Made by a program: the position numbers and the translations under genes
The notes under the pieces: model-generated
Seen by the model: the letters and a program-made list of their open reading frames with translations, nothing else
Told to the model about the DNA's origin: nothing
Database searches by the model: none
In this document: positions 25,186 through 36,000 of the stretch, piece after piece
How the letters are laid out: each line of letters begins with the position of its first letter
Position numbering within the stretch: position 1 is the stretch's first letter
Source of the DNA: Phycisphaerae bacterium
GTDB taxonomy: Bacteria > Chloroflexota > Anaerolineae > 4572-78 > J111
Assembly (NCBI GenBank): GCA_028285035.1
Contig: JANQQF010000086.1
Coordinates: 1 to 64,000 of the forward strand
DNA: 64,000 bases
Direction: 5' to 3'

Positions 25186-26274
25186 ATGAAGGACATTGGT
25201 ATTATTGGTGGGGCAGGGGCGATTGGCCGGGTCGTGGCCAAGTATTATCAGGATTTGGGGTATCAGGTGTTTGTCTCTGATCCGAAAGACCCAGACAGTT
25301 TGACATTAGATGCTCTACTCGACCGTTGTAAGTTCTTGTATATCACCGTTTTTCCCCTAGAGTTGGTCCCCGAAATCCTCAACACGATTGCTGAACGGCC
25401 CGATGCAACTAAGTTTGTCGTCCTAGAAAACACCTCCATCAAAGCGTTTATCAAAGATGAGTGTGCCCGCTTGGATCAGGCGGGGGCTTCAATTTGCGCG
25501 ACGCATCCTCTCTGTAAGGCAGATCAGCCGTGGAAGAACCAGAATGTACTGCTCATCCCCTATGGTGAAAATGCAACCCGGGCGGAGCAGTTAGCCCTTG
25601 AGTTGTATCACCAGGCCGAAATGAATATCTATCCAGTTAGCTCATTGGAGGAGCACGATGAGTTGATGTGTCTGCTGCAATTGGTGCCCCATCTCGTGCT
25701 ACGCATCGTCTCCACCCTCTTTGCCGATTTGGATACGGATTTGCAACTACTCAATAGTGCCGCCACCGCCAACTTTAAGCTATTTTATCTCAGTATGTGG
25801 CGGGTGCTGGTGCAGAGTCCCCAGCTATCCGCCTCGATTATCAGTCGGCTGATGCACCAAAAAACGGGCATCGATATCTACGCTCGTTTGGTCAAGCGTC
25901 TAAGTAGCGTCTACGATCAGGATGCGACCGAACTAACCCAACTCTTTGATAAATTTTACGAAAAGACTCAACCCTCCGATTTGTATCAAGAGCGTATGAA
26001 TCAGCAGGGGATCATCACCTTGGAGCGATTGGCGAACCTCGATCAACGGTCGCTATCGATTTTGACTGAGAAGGATGAAGTGGGGATGCTCCGCAAAATC
26101 CTCAAGCCTTTTGAAGATTTGGGGATCAATATCACCGCAATTGACTCCCACCTGTTTGGTAAAACCTTGCGTTTTGATATTGGGTATGATGCGGGAGTGA
26201 CCGAGGAGGATTTGGACACGCTTGAGGCCGAAATCAATAAGATGGGACATCGACTTGTACGGGTGGTGGATTGA
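25186..26274 (+). CDS. tyrA: Prephenate dehydrogenase with C-terminal ACT-like domain
   Basis: A 362-aa protein whose N-terminus (IGIIGGAGAIGRVVAKYY) is a Rossmann NAD(P) site. Residues ~100-185 carry the TyrA catalytic pattern: a His in ATHPLCKADQPW, then EEHDELMCLLQLVPH, equivalent to HD...H of known enzymes. The all-helical dimer domain follows. The last ~75 residues (TEKDEVGMLRKILKPFEDLG, ITAIDSHLFGKTLRFDIGYD) look like an ACT domain, so feedback by tyrosine or phenylalanine is probable. It oxidises prephenate (or arogenate) to 4-hydroxyphenylpyruvate (or tyrosine). No other aromatic-biosynthesis gene is adjacent. The THPLCKAD motif differs somewhat from the usual HPMFGP. Confidence 0.8.
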   Translation: MKDIGIIGGAGAIGRVVAKYYQDLGYQVFVSDPKDPDSLTLDALLDRCKFLYITVFPLELVPEILNTIAERPDATKFVVLENTSIKAFIKDECARLDQAGASICATHPLCKADQPWKNQNVLLIPYGENATRAEQLALELYHQAEMNIYPVSSLEEHDELMCLLQLVPHLVLRIVSTLFADLDTDLQLLNSAATANFKLFYLSMWRVLVQSPQLSASIISRLMHQKTGIDIYARLVKRLSSVYDQDATELTQLFDKFYEKTQPSDLYQERMNQQGIITLERLANLDQRSLSILTEKDEVGMLRKILKPFEDLGINITAIDSHLFGKTLRFDIGYDAGVTEEDLDTLEAEINKMGHRLVRVVD

Positions 26275-26416
26275 GGTGGGGCTTAGTACTTTACAGACTT
26301 TAGGACAGGTGTTGGGTAAAGTTATGGTGAGGAATGAAATTTTATAGATATGATACTCTTTTGAAATTGCCTTAAACCTTGCCTTCTGTAACTCTAGATG
26401 GTAGACTCATTATCCT

Positions 26417-28813
26417 ATGACTAAGTTAGTAATCGACCAAAATAACCTAAAAACTCTTTCGAGTAATAGACAATCAATTAATAAAAAACCACTATCTAAT
26501 TTGCAAATTTCTTTAACGCAATCTTGGGCGCAATGTATAGCTTTCTTTAGCCTATTTTTGATGCTTCTATTTGGAATTTCTTCTGCTTCAGCAACTGTTA
26601 ATATCAATACCCTTTATCTATTACCGGAAACAGGGCAGCATATTCAGGATATTCAACTCAGTCCAGATAGTCAGTGGGTCGTTATTCAAGTGAATGATGC
26701 AGATCAATCCGCAATAGAGTTTTATGGTATGGCGATTGATGGTCAGACGGACCCCCTTCGGCTTAATTCTGAAGCATTTACGGATAAAGCCCATATTGTG
26801 GGCTTTGCGGCAGACAGTCAACGAATAATCTATGTTGCAAATGATAGCGATCAGGGTGGTGTAGTTTATAGTGCTCTTTTAGATGGCACTATTTCCCCAC
26901 AGCCTCTTAATAGTTTGGTATCGAATGAGCCTAGAGGCATAGATGATGCTCAGATTAGTCCAGATGGTCAATGGCTCCTTTATATATCATACCAAATGAT
27001 TGACACGTTACCTTCAAACCGACAACTGTATGCTGTTTCGGTTGATGGGCGTACCCCGCCTATCCCGCTAAGTCAACCCACAGATCACGTCGGCGTCCTT
27101 AGCTTTAAGATTAGCTCGGATAGCCAGCACGTTATTTACTACACCGATCAAGATACCCCTAATCACCATACACTTTATCAGGTTCCAATTGATGGCAGTG
27201 ATACGCCGTTTAATCTTGAGATAATACCTCACGCTCACGCTTATGAAATTACGCCCCAGACAAATTGGCTGATTTATACTGCCTTTGAAGATGACCAGCT
27301 CAATTTATATGGACTTGATTTAGAGCAACCCACAGAACCCCGCCAATTGAATCGAGTACTTGATGAGGGGGAGCAAGTCAGTCAGGGTTTTCAACTTAGC
27401 CCAGATGGCCAACGAGTTGTTTATTTTGTGGCGGATTACCCTAATAATCATTGGGAATTACATAGTGCATCTTTTGAGGGGGATGAGGTAGCAGTCAGGC
27501 TAAATTCTCCGTCAATTATTCAGTTTGAAAAAACAGTGGCCATTACCTCGGATAGTCAGCAGGTCGTCTATCTCGCCTATCACGACATTCGGGACACCTA
27601 TCAACTTTATAGCGTCCCAATAGATGGTAGCAGTAACTCAATCCTGTTGCACGAGTTGAGAACCCCGGTGGCTGACTTGGCTATCACCCCAGATAGCCAA
27701 TCGGTTGTTTACACCTATAGCCCTGAGGTTGATAATATTTACCAGCTATACACTGCTCCGCTTGATGTGGTGCAAGGTGCAATGCAGTTAAGTCTTCCTA
27801 AGAATCCTGAACATAGCACTCATGATTTTTTGATTACTGTAGATAGTCAACGTGTTATTTATCGAGCCGGCGATACCTTATATGATGATTTTAGGTGGGG
27901 TGAATTATATAGTATTCCAGTTGGTGGAGGAGAGGCTCCAACTGCGCTTAATGTAGAACTGGTTTATGACCGCGACTCGCAAGAGGATTATGGCATTGGA
28001 CAGTTTAAGGTTAGCCCAGACGCCCAATGGATTGTGTATAGTGCCGATCATGTTATTGATGAGGGGCTTGGTCTTTATTCAGTAGCCCAACTTGATGTCT
28101 CGCCCACAGCTAAATGCGGTGGTTTAGTGCAAGAGGCGGAAGCGGCGAGTATTTCTGGAGAATTCTTTATCTGGAATGATGGACAGGCTAGTAATGGGCA
28201 ATATATCTCCTCCCCAAGTTTTGTAGGCAATTTGGAAGAATTTGATCCTTCTGAATTTGCCCAAGCTGATTTTTGCTTTGATGTTCCACAAACAGGTGTT
28301 TATCTCCTAAAAGGCAATGTATATGCCCCTGATAATGGCGCGAACTCATTTTGGATTAATTTTGAGGGTGACCCAATCCTTCCTTGGCATGTCTCGATTA
28401 CAACGGGCTATGATGAAGCTTATGTTGGTCGAAATCTGTACTTTAACCTTTATGAAGGCCCGTTAAAGCTCTCTATTTATCCTCGTGAGCCCAATACCGA
28501 ATTAGATAAATTGACCCTTGAGTATGTTGAAAATTATGTCAATACACCACCTATAGCTAATGACCAAGAGGTGGCCTTGGTTAAGAATAAACCCGTACCC
28601 GTTAGATTGGGTCGAACGGATGTTGACAAGAACCCTACAACCTTTACGATTGTGACTGGCCCAACTCACGGGTTTATTAGTGGCATACCGCCAGATTTAA
28701 CATATACCCCAAATAACGATTATGTTGGTGAGGATCGTATTACGTTTATGGTTAATGATGGCTTCGAGGATAGCCCTAACGTTGGTACAGTTTTTCTTAC
28801 CGTTGAGGAATAG
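26417..28813 (+). CDS. Secreted TolB-type beta-propeller protein with CBM-like and cadherin-like domains
   Basis: A 798-aa protein with a long N-region, then a hydrophobic signal core ending SSASA (residues ~38-59), so exported. Residues ~65-560 are repeated ~55-residue units with SPDSQWVVYxxxD and LYSVPIDG, the PD40/TolB-propeller pattern. Residues ~570-710 form a beta-sandwich that looks carbohydrate-binding (CGGLVQEAEAA, GQYISSPSF, GVYLLKGNVYAPD). The last ~90 residues (NTPPIANDQEVAL, GFISGIPPDLTYTPNNDYVG, VFLTVEE) are a cadherin-like/Big-type domain. There is no anchor at the C-terminus. It is convergent with the SARP gene at the edge of the secreted-giant locus and probably belongs to the same surface programme; its ligand is unknown. 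Confidence 0.85.
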   Translation: MTKLVIDQNNLKTLSSNRQSINKKPLSNLQISLTQSWAQCIAFFSLFLMLLFGISSASATVNINTLYLLPETGQHIQDIQLSPDSQWVVIQVNDADQSAIEFYGMAIDGQTDPLRLNSEAFTDKAHIVGFAADSQRIIYVANDSDQGGVVYSALLDGTISPQPLNSLVSNEPRGIDDAQISPDGQWLLYISYQMIDTLPSNRQLYAVSVDGRTPPIPLSQPTDHVGVLSFKISSDSQHVIYYTDQDTPNHHTLYQVPIDGSDTPFNLEIIPHAHAYEITPQTNWLIYTAFEDDQLNLYGLDLEQPTEPRQLNRVLDEGEQVSQGFQLSPDGQRVVYFVADYPNNHWELHSASFEGDEVAVRLNSPSIIQFEKTVAITSDSQQVVYLAYHDIRDTYQLYSVPIDGSSNSILLHELRTPVADLAITPDSQSVVYTYSPEVDNIYQLYTAPLDVVQGAMQLSLPKNPEHSTHDFLITVDSQRVIYRAGDTLYDDFRWGELYSIPVGGGEAPTALNVELVYDRDSQEDYGIGQFKVSPDAQWIVYSADHVIDEGLGLYSVAQLDVSPTAKCGGLVQEAEAASISGEFFIWNDGQASNGQYISSPSFVGNLEEFDPSEFAQADFCFDVPQTGVYLLKGNVYAPDNGANSFWINFEGDPILPWHVSITTGYDEAYVGRNLYFNLYEGPLKLSIYPREPNTELDKLTLEYVENYVNTPPIANDQEVALVKNKPVPVRLGRTDVDKNPTTFTIVTGPTHGFISGIPPDLTYTPNNDYVGEDRITFMVNDGFEDSPNVGTVFLTVEE

Positions 28814-28840
28814 AGCTTTGCATTGACGATTTAGGATAAA

Positions 28841-31800
28841 TCAAGGCTGTTGCTGACTGGGCCAATTGGCACAGGTTTGCCGATAGGGTTCAACATCGCC
28901 AAGGTATTGCCTCCACTCCGCTTGAGTTAGATTGCGTTGCACTTTTTGACAGGCTAAATCTTCTTGCACTGATAGATTGGAGGCCTCAAGAGGTGTTTGA
29001 GTTAGGTTCCAAAGCCGAACCACCTCACTGGCTGAAGCTAGTGTTGTTCCATCAGGACTAAAGGTAACGGTCTTGACAGAGGTGACATGTCCAATTAAAG
29101 GAATTGAGGCCAAACGCGGCGAATTTAAATCCCAGAGGCGAATTGTTTGATCTGCGCTCCCCGAGACCAATATTTCTCCGGTTGGGCTAAATTTTAACGT
29201 TTGTACCTCATCACTATGCTCTGCCAAAAGTTGCGGGGCAACCTCAAGCTGACTCAAATCCCACAAATAAATCAAGCCATCTTGGCTACCAGAAGCCAAA
29301 AATTGCCCGTTTGGATCAAATGCAATAGCTGTTATACCACTCTCGTGGGCGTGTAGCGTTAAAGGGGGATAGTCAAGTCGGTCTAAATTCCACAGCCGCA
29401 CTAAGTTGTTTTGGCTACCTGAAGCTAAGTATTGACCATTTGGACTAAAGGCCAGTGTATTAACCATATCTTGTTGGCTGAGTGGGATCGCTGCTTTTTG
29501 GGGTAAGGCTAAATCCCACAGATATATGATTTGATCTTCTCCGCCTGAAGCTAGCCATTTTTGATCAGGGCTAAACACAAGGGTGCGGATTGATCCAATA
29601 TGAGCCTTGAGAAGGAGCGGTGGATGAGGAAACTCCACGCCATTTACGTCCCAGAAATGAATGATTTGGTCATCGCCGGCAGTAGCCAAGTGTTGACCAT
29701 CGGGGCTAAAGGCAATGCTTTGAATGTTGCCCTTATGACTCATCAACTGATGTAAAGGGTGGCTAGGTTGGTTTGTATCCCAAATTTGAATGATTTGACT
29801 ATTACCTGCAACTGCTAAGAGTTGACCATCAGGGCTATAATCCACTGTATTAATAGTCGTGTCCTGCGTTGACAATGTTGTGTTAAAGTAAGGACGAATG
29901 AGGATTTGCTGGAGTGAGTTTTCGATAGACTCTTGTAGATTGCCATCGGCTTCGCGATTTAAACGAAGTGCTTCAAGTGTTAATAGGGTCCCTAACTCGG
30001 TTTCACTTGATTGGTTAATCAAGCCTAATGACTGAGCCACGAGAGATTGGGCTAGGGTCAATTGTCGTTGGCGTTCGGCTTGCCGTTGCGCTTCCTGAGC
30101 TTTAGCACTTTCTGCCTGCGCTGCAGATGCATTTTCTTGTGCCAGCCAACTAAATGTACCTGCCAAGAGGGCAAGGACAATTGCGATCACGCCTAACCCA
30201 GTTAAAGCAAACGCCCGTTTGCGTAATCGCGTAGCGGTTTGAGCTTCGGTTTCGGCTAATTTTTGGGCCGCTACTAATTCGCGCTGCCGTTGGGCTTCCT
30301 GGGCCTGTTGCTCCTGATCACGCAAGGTTATGCTTGCATTGATAAACGCTTGTTCGGTTGGACTAATACGTTCTGCCTCAAGTTGACACCACTCCTCGGC
30401 CTCAACCAGCAAAGCCCCCCGTAATAGCGCCCCTTTATCTCGCTGAGTTGCTTCCCACTGATACAAGGCGATACGGAGCCGCTCCTGCCATAGTCGAAAG
30501 GCACGATCATCATTGAGCCAACTCTTTAAACGCCCCCAATGGTCAATCAGTGCTTCGTGCGCCAAATCAACGGTTTGTTCCCCAGCTCCATTTTGATCTG
30601 TAACAACCAAACGTGCGTCGGTTAAGTATTGTAGGACAGGCCACTTTTCTGCTTCTAGCTCCTGTTTAATGGCTTGGCGTCGGGTATCACTCGTTCCTTG
30701 TCCTGGTTGAACCAGTTGTACCAAGATTTGGCCCGCCTGAGTTTGCTCAGCCTCATTCAAATTCGTGTAAATTTGTTCTGCGTATCGAGCTAACCCTCCA
30801 CCAACTTGACCGATGGATTGGTAGGCCTGATTGGTTAATTGCCCATTGGTTTGATGTTCCCAAAGTGTAGTTAAGGCGAACTGTAGTAAAGGTAATCGCC
30901 CAGCCTGGGTACCAACGTCCGTTAACAGCTGATTTACTAGCCCCTCTTCAAAGGTAACCCCTTGACGTTTCGCCGGATTTTCGATTGCAGTGGCCAATTC
31001 TTGAGCTGTCATCGGACCCAACATCAGCGTGGCATCCTGAAATGCATCAGCCAAAGGGCGATGGGTCAAGGCTTGCCCCATAAAATCAGCTCGCATTGTT
31101 AAAATAGTAGTCACGGGAAAGGGGGAGGTATCGACATCTGCCTCTTTAATGTCCAATAACCTTGAATTCATTATGGACAATAATTTATCCAAGAACTGAT
31201 GACGAAGTGCTGTATCCAAACAGAGGGTATATAGTTCTTCGAACTGGTCGATGACCAACAGGATATGTTCTGCCCAAGGATGATGATCCAATACAGCCTG
31301 AATGAGTATCGAAAATGGTTGATCTTCATTGGTATCGTTTGTGGCGGCACTAAACGCTTCTTTTAAGGCATTTAGAGGGTGGCTTCCTGGGCGCATTGTG
31401 ATGATGAGCCAATCATTTTGACGACGTAGATGAGGGAATAAACCAGCTGCAACGACAGAGGACTTACCACTCCCTGAAGGGCCAATCACAGCCACTAACG
31501 GATGTGTTTTGATAGCGACCAGAAGTTGTTCGATGAAGCTTTCCCGACCATAAAACAATTCGCTGTCTTCTTCTCGAAACGCCTGTAAACCTCGATAAGG
31601 ATTTTCTAGGACGGTTATGTTCGTAATCTCGCCTGTTTTGATATGCTCGTATAAATCGGTCGTCTCGGTTGAGGGCTCGATGCCTAACTCATCAGCCAAG
31701 ACTTGGCGGCAAAGATCATATTGAGCTAAGGCTGTATTACGCTGTCCTGATTTGGCTAAGGCCCACATCAAATGACGCTGCGCTTCCTCCTGCCACGGTT

Positions 31801-32410
31801 CTAAATGAACTAGACGCGTGGCATAAGTCACCATCTCATCATAATCCCCTTGCTGTTTCTGGCTCAAAATTAAGCTTTGTAAGGCTCCCATCATTTTTAA
31901 ATGATAAGGCTCTCGTTGGCCCAGCACCCACGCTTCAAAGGTGGGGGCATCTGTTAAGGTAAATCCAGCTAAAAATTCCCCTTTGTATAAATTAACAGCA
32001 CGTCGGAGATGGTCTAAGCAAGAGGGACAACGTTCAAGTTGAGCATGGGGATGGGTTTCGGTAGTTTTGATATGCCTTTGAAATTCGATCACATCAACCG
32101 AGAGTAAGGCCGAGTTTGCCTGAATTGTTTGACGGGTCACCGTCAGGAGTTGCTCATTTAGATCAGCATCTGTCTTGCTTAAGGTCTGACGCAGACGATA
32201 CAGCGAAACCCGTAGATTGCGGATCGCTTCCTGCTGTGACCAGTTTGGCCATAGCAGGGTGGCTAAAGACTCCCGTCGATGCTCTTGATCAGCTTCAACG
32301 GCTAGATAGGCCAGCAAAGCTCGAATTTTGTCGGATCTAAATTGATGTAAAGGGTGGTCATTCACCTGGGCGGCAAAGGTGCCAAAAAGAGAAAGTTTTA
32401 GTTTTGTCAT
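28841..32410 (-). CDS. Membrane-spanning SARP activator: BTAD-nSTAND1 NTPase-TM-WD40
   Basis: ATG at 32410 starts TKLKLSLFGTF, the usual opening of SARP/AfsR regulators; a TTG three codons upstream is less likely. Residues ~1-100 are the winged-helix DNA-binding domain (RSDKIRALLAYLAV, RESLATLLWP, RNLRVSLYRLRQTL). Residues ~110-255 are the BTAD tetratricopeptide domain. Residues ~270-690 are an nSTAND1 NTPase (NPYRGLQAFREEDSELFYGR, Walker A VIGPSGSGKSS ~310, Walker B HILLVIDQFEELY). A helical stretch, one transmembrane helix (~735-757, preceded by RLRKR) and seven WD40 blades (~853-1160, SPDGQ-LA--GDD--I-WD) follow. The Arg/Lys-rich flank predicts an inside DNA-binding part and an outside propeller. 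It lies divergent to the first giant gene, whose promoter carries SARP-like repeats. Confidence 0.9.
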   Translation of the reverse strand: MTKLKLSLFGTFAAQVNDHPLHQFRSDKIRALLAYLAVEADQEHRRESLATLLWPNWSQQEAIRNLRVSLYRLRQTLSKTDADLNEQLLTVTRQTIQANSALLSVDVIEFQRHIKTTETHPHAQLERCPSCLDHLRRAVNLYKGEFLAGFTLTDAPTFEAWVLGQREPYHLKMMGALQSLILSQKQQGDYDEMVTYATRLVHLEPWQEEAQRHLMWALAKSGQRNTALAQYDLCRQVLADELGIEPSTETTDLYEHIKTGEITNITVLENPYRGLQAFREEDSELFYGRESFIEQLLVAIKTHPLVAVIGPSGSGKSSVVAAGLFPHLRRQNDWLIITMRPGSHPLNALKEAFSAATNDTNEDQPFSILIQAVLDHHPWAEHILLVIDQFEELYTLCLDTALRHQFLDKLLSIMNSRLLDIKEADVDTSPFPVTTILTMRADFMGQALTHRPLADAFQDATLMLGPMTAQELATAIENPAKRQGVTFEEGLVNQLLTDVGTQAGRLPLLQFALTTLWEHQTNGQLTNQAYQSIGQVGGGLARYAEQIYTNLNEAEQTQAGQILVQLVQPGQGTSDTRRQAIKQELEAEKWPVLQYLTDARLVVTDQNGAGEQTVDLAHEALIDHWGRLKSWLNDDRAFRLWQERLRIALYQWEATQRDKGALLRGALLVEAEEWCQLEAERISPTEQAFINASITLRDQEQQAQEAQRQRELVAAQKLAETEAQTATRLRKRAFALTGLGVIAIVLALLAGTFSWLAQENASAAQAESAKAQEAQRQAERQRQLTLAQSLVAQSLGLINQSSETELGTLLTLEALRLNREADGNLQESIENSLQQILIRPYFNTTLSTQDTTINTVDYSPDGQLLAVAGNSQIIQIWDTNQPSHPLHQLMSHKGNIQSIAFSPDGQHLATAGDDQIIHFWDVNGVEFPHPPLLLKAHIGSIRTLVFSPDQKWLASGGEDQIIYLWDLALPQKAAIPLSQQDMVNTLAFSPNGQYLASGSQNNLVRLWNLDRLDYPPLTLHAHESGITAIAFDPNGQFLASGSQDGLIYLWDLSQLEVAPQLLAEHSDEVQTLKFSPTGEILVSGSADQTIRLWDLNSPRLASIPLIGHVTSVKTVTFSPDGTTLASASEVVRLWNLTQTPLEASNLSVQEDLACQKVQRNLTQAEWRQYLGDVEPYRQTCANWPSQQQP

Positions 32411-32819
32411 TGGGTACAAATATGATTTTGGTTTGGGATAGTCACTGAATTATACACGACGAAGTGTTTGGTGGGTCATTTTTATAGAAATTTTGGCGAC
32501 TAACTCACAAAATCTTGGGTCCACGGTTTCATTACTTTAATTTTAAATGGTAACACACCAAATGCGAAATTCTTTGAGCGTAACTACAGAAATCTTCCTG
32601 AAAATTAAGAGAGACAGGTGCTCTAAGTTTATCTCAAATCGATTGATTTTGCCTGTCTTCAGGCTGAGTTTTGGCTGAGATTTTCTTTTCCTACACTCAA
32701 TATAACTACTCACTCAGATGTAGAAAACTAAATCAAAGCTCTCTCAGTTAGACGACCATGACAAGCTAGAAAGTTCCGATTGGGTCAGTAAACCCCTCTA
32801 ACTTTCGCAAAAATGACTG
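32411..32819. other. Divergent intergenic region, SARP side
   Basis: These ~400 AT-rich bases precede the 11-bp repeat array. A minus-strand TATAAT at 32449-32454, about 40 bp upstream of the SARP ATG, is a reasonable -10 for that gene; the -35 is poor. I see no reading frame or other repeat. Confidence 0.45.
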
Positions 32820-32876
32820 TTGGATACGTGTTGGTTATGTGTTGGTTACGATATGGATACGTTTTTTTTGTATGGT
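32820..32876 (+). promoter_or_regulatory. SARP-type operator/promoter: four tandem 11-bp repeats and a -10 box
   Basis: TTGGATACGTG, TTGGTTATGTG, TTGGTTACGAT and ATGGATACGTT follow one another without gaps from 32820 to 32863. Seven bases later comes TATGGT (32871-32876), a fair -10. The repeats cover the -35 region, where no -35 consensus is found. This matches the layout of actinobacterial SARP operators: direct repeats with 11-bp period ending about 8 bp from the -10. The adjacent divergent gene is a SARP. The same motif and spacing occur at 48576-48610. Confidence 0.75.
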
Positions 32877-32947
32877 TTAGGGGTGGTTTTACGCCTACAC
32901 CAGGTAGGGCTGAACCCTGTATCACTTAATATATACAACCAAGACCT

Positions 32948-32987
32948 ATTATTCTAGTGATCTTAAATAACTGAGGACCAGAATAAT
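32948..32987 (+). promoter_or_regulatory. Leader hairpin of the first giant gene
   Basis: ATTATTCT (32948-32955) pairs with AGAATAAT (32980-32987), and inner bases GTGATC / GGACC continue the stem with bulges. It lies ~40 nt before the ATG. The second giant gene has a hairpin at the same place with a largely different sequence, so the structure rather than the sequence seems conserved. Confidence 0.5.
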
Positions 32988-33026
32988 AAATCCAAAAAAT
33001 AATTGACTGCTGCTCGGAGGGAACTA

Positions 33027-36000
33027 ATGTTTAACGTGCTTAAAAAATTTAGACCATCTACAAAACTTAAAACAACTTTAAATATCATCATTCATTGGCT
33101 ATCGGTTTTTTCAATTCTATTTTCATTGATTTCGCCAATGATCGTACACGCTGCACCAAGACCACCTATTGTATTGGATCAGTCAGACAATATTGATGCA
33201 TTGCCCCACCAAACGGTGACAGCGCAAGATTTAGAGGATGTTGGTCTGTTGGATGTGACAACCTTTGGGGCTGATCCAACCGGAGCAACTAACTCAACAA
33301 CAGCCATTCAAGATGCCATTGACGAAGCGTATACACATCGGATGGCTGTCTTTTTTCCACCAGGTACCTATGTAATAACAGATACCCTTGAAGGGTGGCA
33401 GGATTATGAAATCCATGATATTGGCCGTCAACATACCAATGTGATGATTGGTTCGACCAGTGGCCCCAATCGGCCAGTTATTAAATTGGCCGATAACACG
33501 GAAGGGTTTGAAACGGCGACAGCCGAAGGGGCTAAACCTATTATATATTTTCATACCACTCGGATTCATCCACCAAATTCGGGTAACATTGACGATTATC
33601 CCGAAAGCGGATTTGCCAAAGGTATTCGGGGGATCGATTTTGAAATTGGGTCCGGGAATCCAGGGGCGATTGCCTTGCAGATAGAGGGTGCTCAGGATAG
33701 CTTTGTCATGAACACCAAGATCACGATGCATAGCGGCTTTGCTGGAATGAAGAATTTGGTGGGGACCGATGCGGTCCTAAATAATATCGAAATCATTGGC
33801 GGGAAATATGGGATTCATGTATCAGAGTCACGCTGGCCAACCATTAGTGACTTAACTCTAACCGATCAAACAGATCATGCTATATATTTCTCTAAACCAG
33901 GCACACCTCTAACGATTGTTGGCTTTAAGATCAACAAAGCCACAGCCCCAGTCATTAGAACAGACCCCAATGTTAGTGAGAATGGGTTTGGTGGCGGTAC
34001 ATTGACTTTAATTGATGGAACGATTGAACTAGAGAGTACCAATGATCAACCGGTGATTGATAACACCAATGATACCAATGTGATGTTACACAATGTTTAT
34101 GTTCAGAACGGGGATCAGATTATAGAAAACCTGAATGGCGATATCATAACTGGCGGATCGGGTTGGTATCATGTCAGTGAGTATGCCTATCCGCTTGAAA
34201 CTCAGGATACGATTACCAATGTAGGTCGGATTCTGATTGATGGGACCATTGGATCCTCACCCCATGTTGGCACCATTACAGCGGGTGTTGCCCCACCAAC
34301 CGATTTGCGTCTGCGGCACGCGCTGGATGAATCTGCCTATCCCTCCCCAGATGTGATTTTGAATGCGATTGCTAATAATGAAGAGATTAACGGTTTGCGT
34401 GTGGCTAATGTTAAGGATCATAGCATTGAGGGGGTGTCGCTGATCGGTGGTAGCCCAGGGAGTAATAATGCCCGGAATGATACGACCGCATTACAACAGG
34501 TAATCAATGATTATGATATGGTCTTTTTACCAAGGGGGATATACCTTATATCTGACACCCTAACCTTACATGAGGATAGTCATATCATTGGGGTGTCAGG
34601 CTTTGTGTCCCAAATACGCACTCATTCGACCTGGACCCCTAATGAAGCCACCCCGATGATTCAAACAGTAGATGATGCCAATGCCCAAACAAAATTGTCT
34701 TTTTTTAATCTAACCTGGCTCACCCCGACAAATGACGATTGGTTTGAAGGGATTCATTGGCAGGCAGGTCGTAACTCGGAAGTCGTGAGCATGATCACGC
34801 GCCCTTATGGCAATAGTAACACGAGTAATAATAAGGCTCGCAAAGAGACACGCATTACAGGTAATGGGGGTGGCCGTTGGTTTGGGGCTGGTTTTGTTAG
34901 TAACGCTAAACGTAATGGGCATGCTGACCATCGGAAATTGTGGGTCAAAGATACTACCGAACCCTTAATCCTGTATGGGCTTAATGTTGAAGACGGAAAA
35001 GGGGATCGGCAAGCTGAATTTGATAATGTTGCCAATGTGCTGATTTATGGCTTTAAGGCTGAGAATGATAATGCCATCTATGTTAAGGACTCAAATAATT
35101 TTATTTTATTTGGGGCAGGTGGGGATGGTGATAATATGCTTACCTTTACAGATAGTAGCCCTGTTTTAGTTGGGAATATTGCCCCTAAAAATCATACCGA
35201 TGATGATATTTCTTTAGCCTCTGAGACCGCTCTTAAAGAGACATTTGAGGGAGACACCAAGTCGATCAGTTTAGACAAAACCGTCGCGATCTTTAAACGA
35301 GGAACCGTAGATTTCAGCCCGTTTTTTGATAATACCTCACCCATACCTACACCCACCCCAACAGCTACACCTGATGCTACACCTATTGCTACGCCGACTA
35401 TTACCCCTACGCCTGATGGTGGATCAGGGGGGAATCTCTTGCCAAACCCGAGCTTTGAGAGTGATCCAAACACAGATTATGGTACAGATGGAGAGACTGA
35501 GGATACATTTACCTGGGCCAATGAAGGATACAATAGTAGTCGTAGTTTGTTGATTGATAGAGGGACTGCGATTGAGGATGCCCGGTGGTTTAGCAAACGG
35601 GAACGGGTGTTGCACGACAGTGAAGCCACAAGCTATACCTTATCAGGCTATTTCAAGAGCCAAGGGACGGCAACTGATAGCTTGCAATTGGTGATCAATT
35701 ATTGGGATGCGAATTTGGCACATCTTTCTGGGACCCAGGAATTCGCCTATTTCACCCCAAGTGGCGATTGGCAAGCCTTTGGCTTCACCACCCAAGCACC
35801 CCCCCCCGCCAATGCCGTCTATGTGCGAGCCGAATTCCGATTGCATGGCGAGGGTGATCTGTGGATTGATGAGGTCAGTTTAACCCGTGACACCACTCCA
35901 GCGACTCCAGAGCCTGTGGCTGAGTTTACAGCAGACATTGTGGCGGGCTTGGCCCCCTTATCCGTAACCTTTGATAGTCAACTTTCGCAAAACGCCACAA

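Noticed and set aside
28814..28840. A terminator between the convergent propeller and SARP genes
   Set aside because: The 27-bp gap contains no stem.
32820..32863. The tandem 11-bp repeats as plasmid-type replication iterons
   Set aside because: No Rep or DnaA-box context is present, and the same motif stands before a second gene at the same distance from a -10 box, which fits transcription control.
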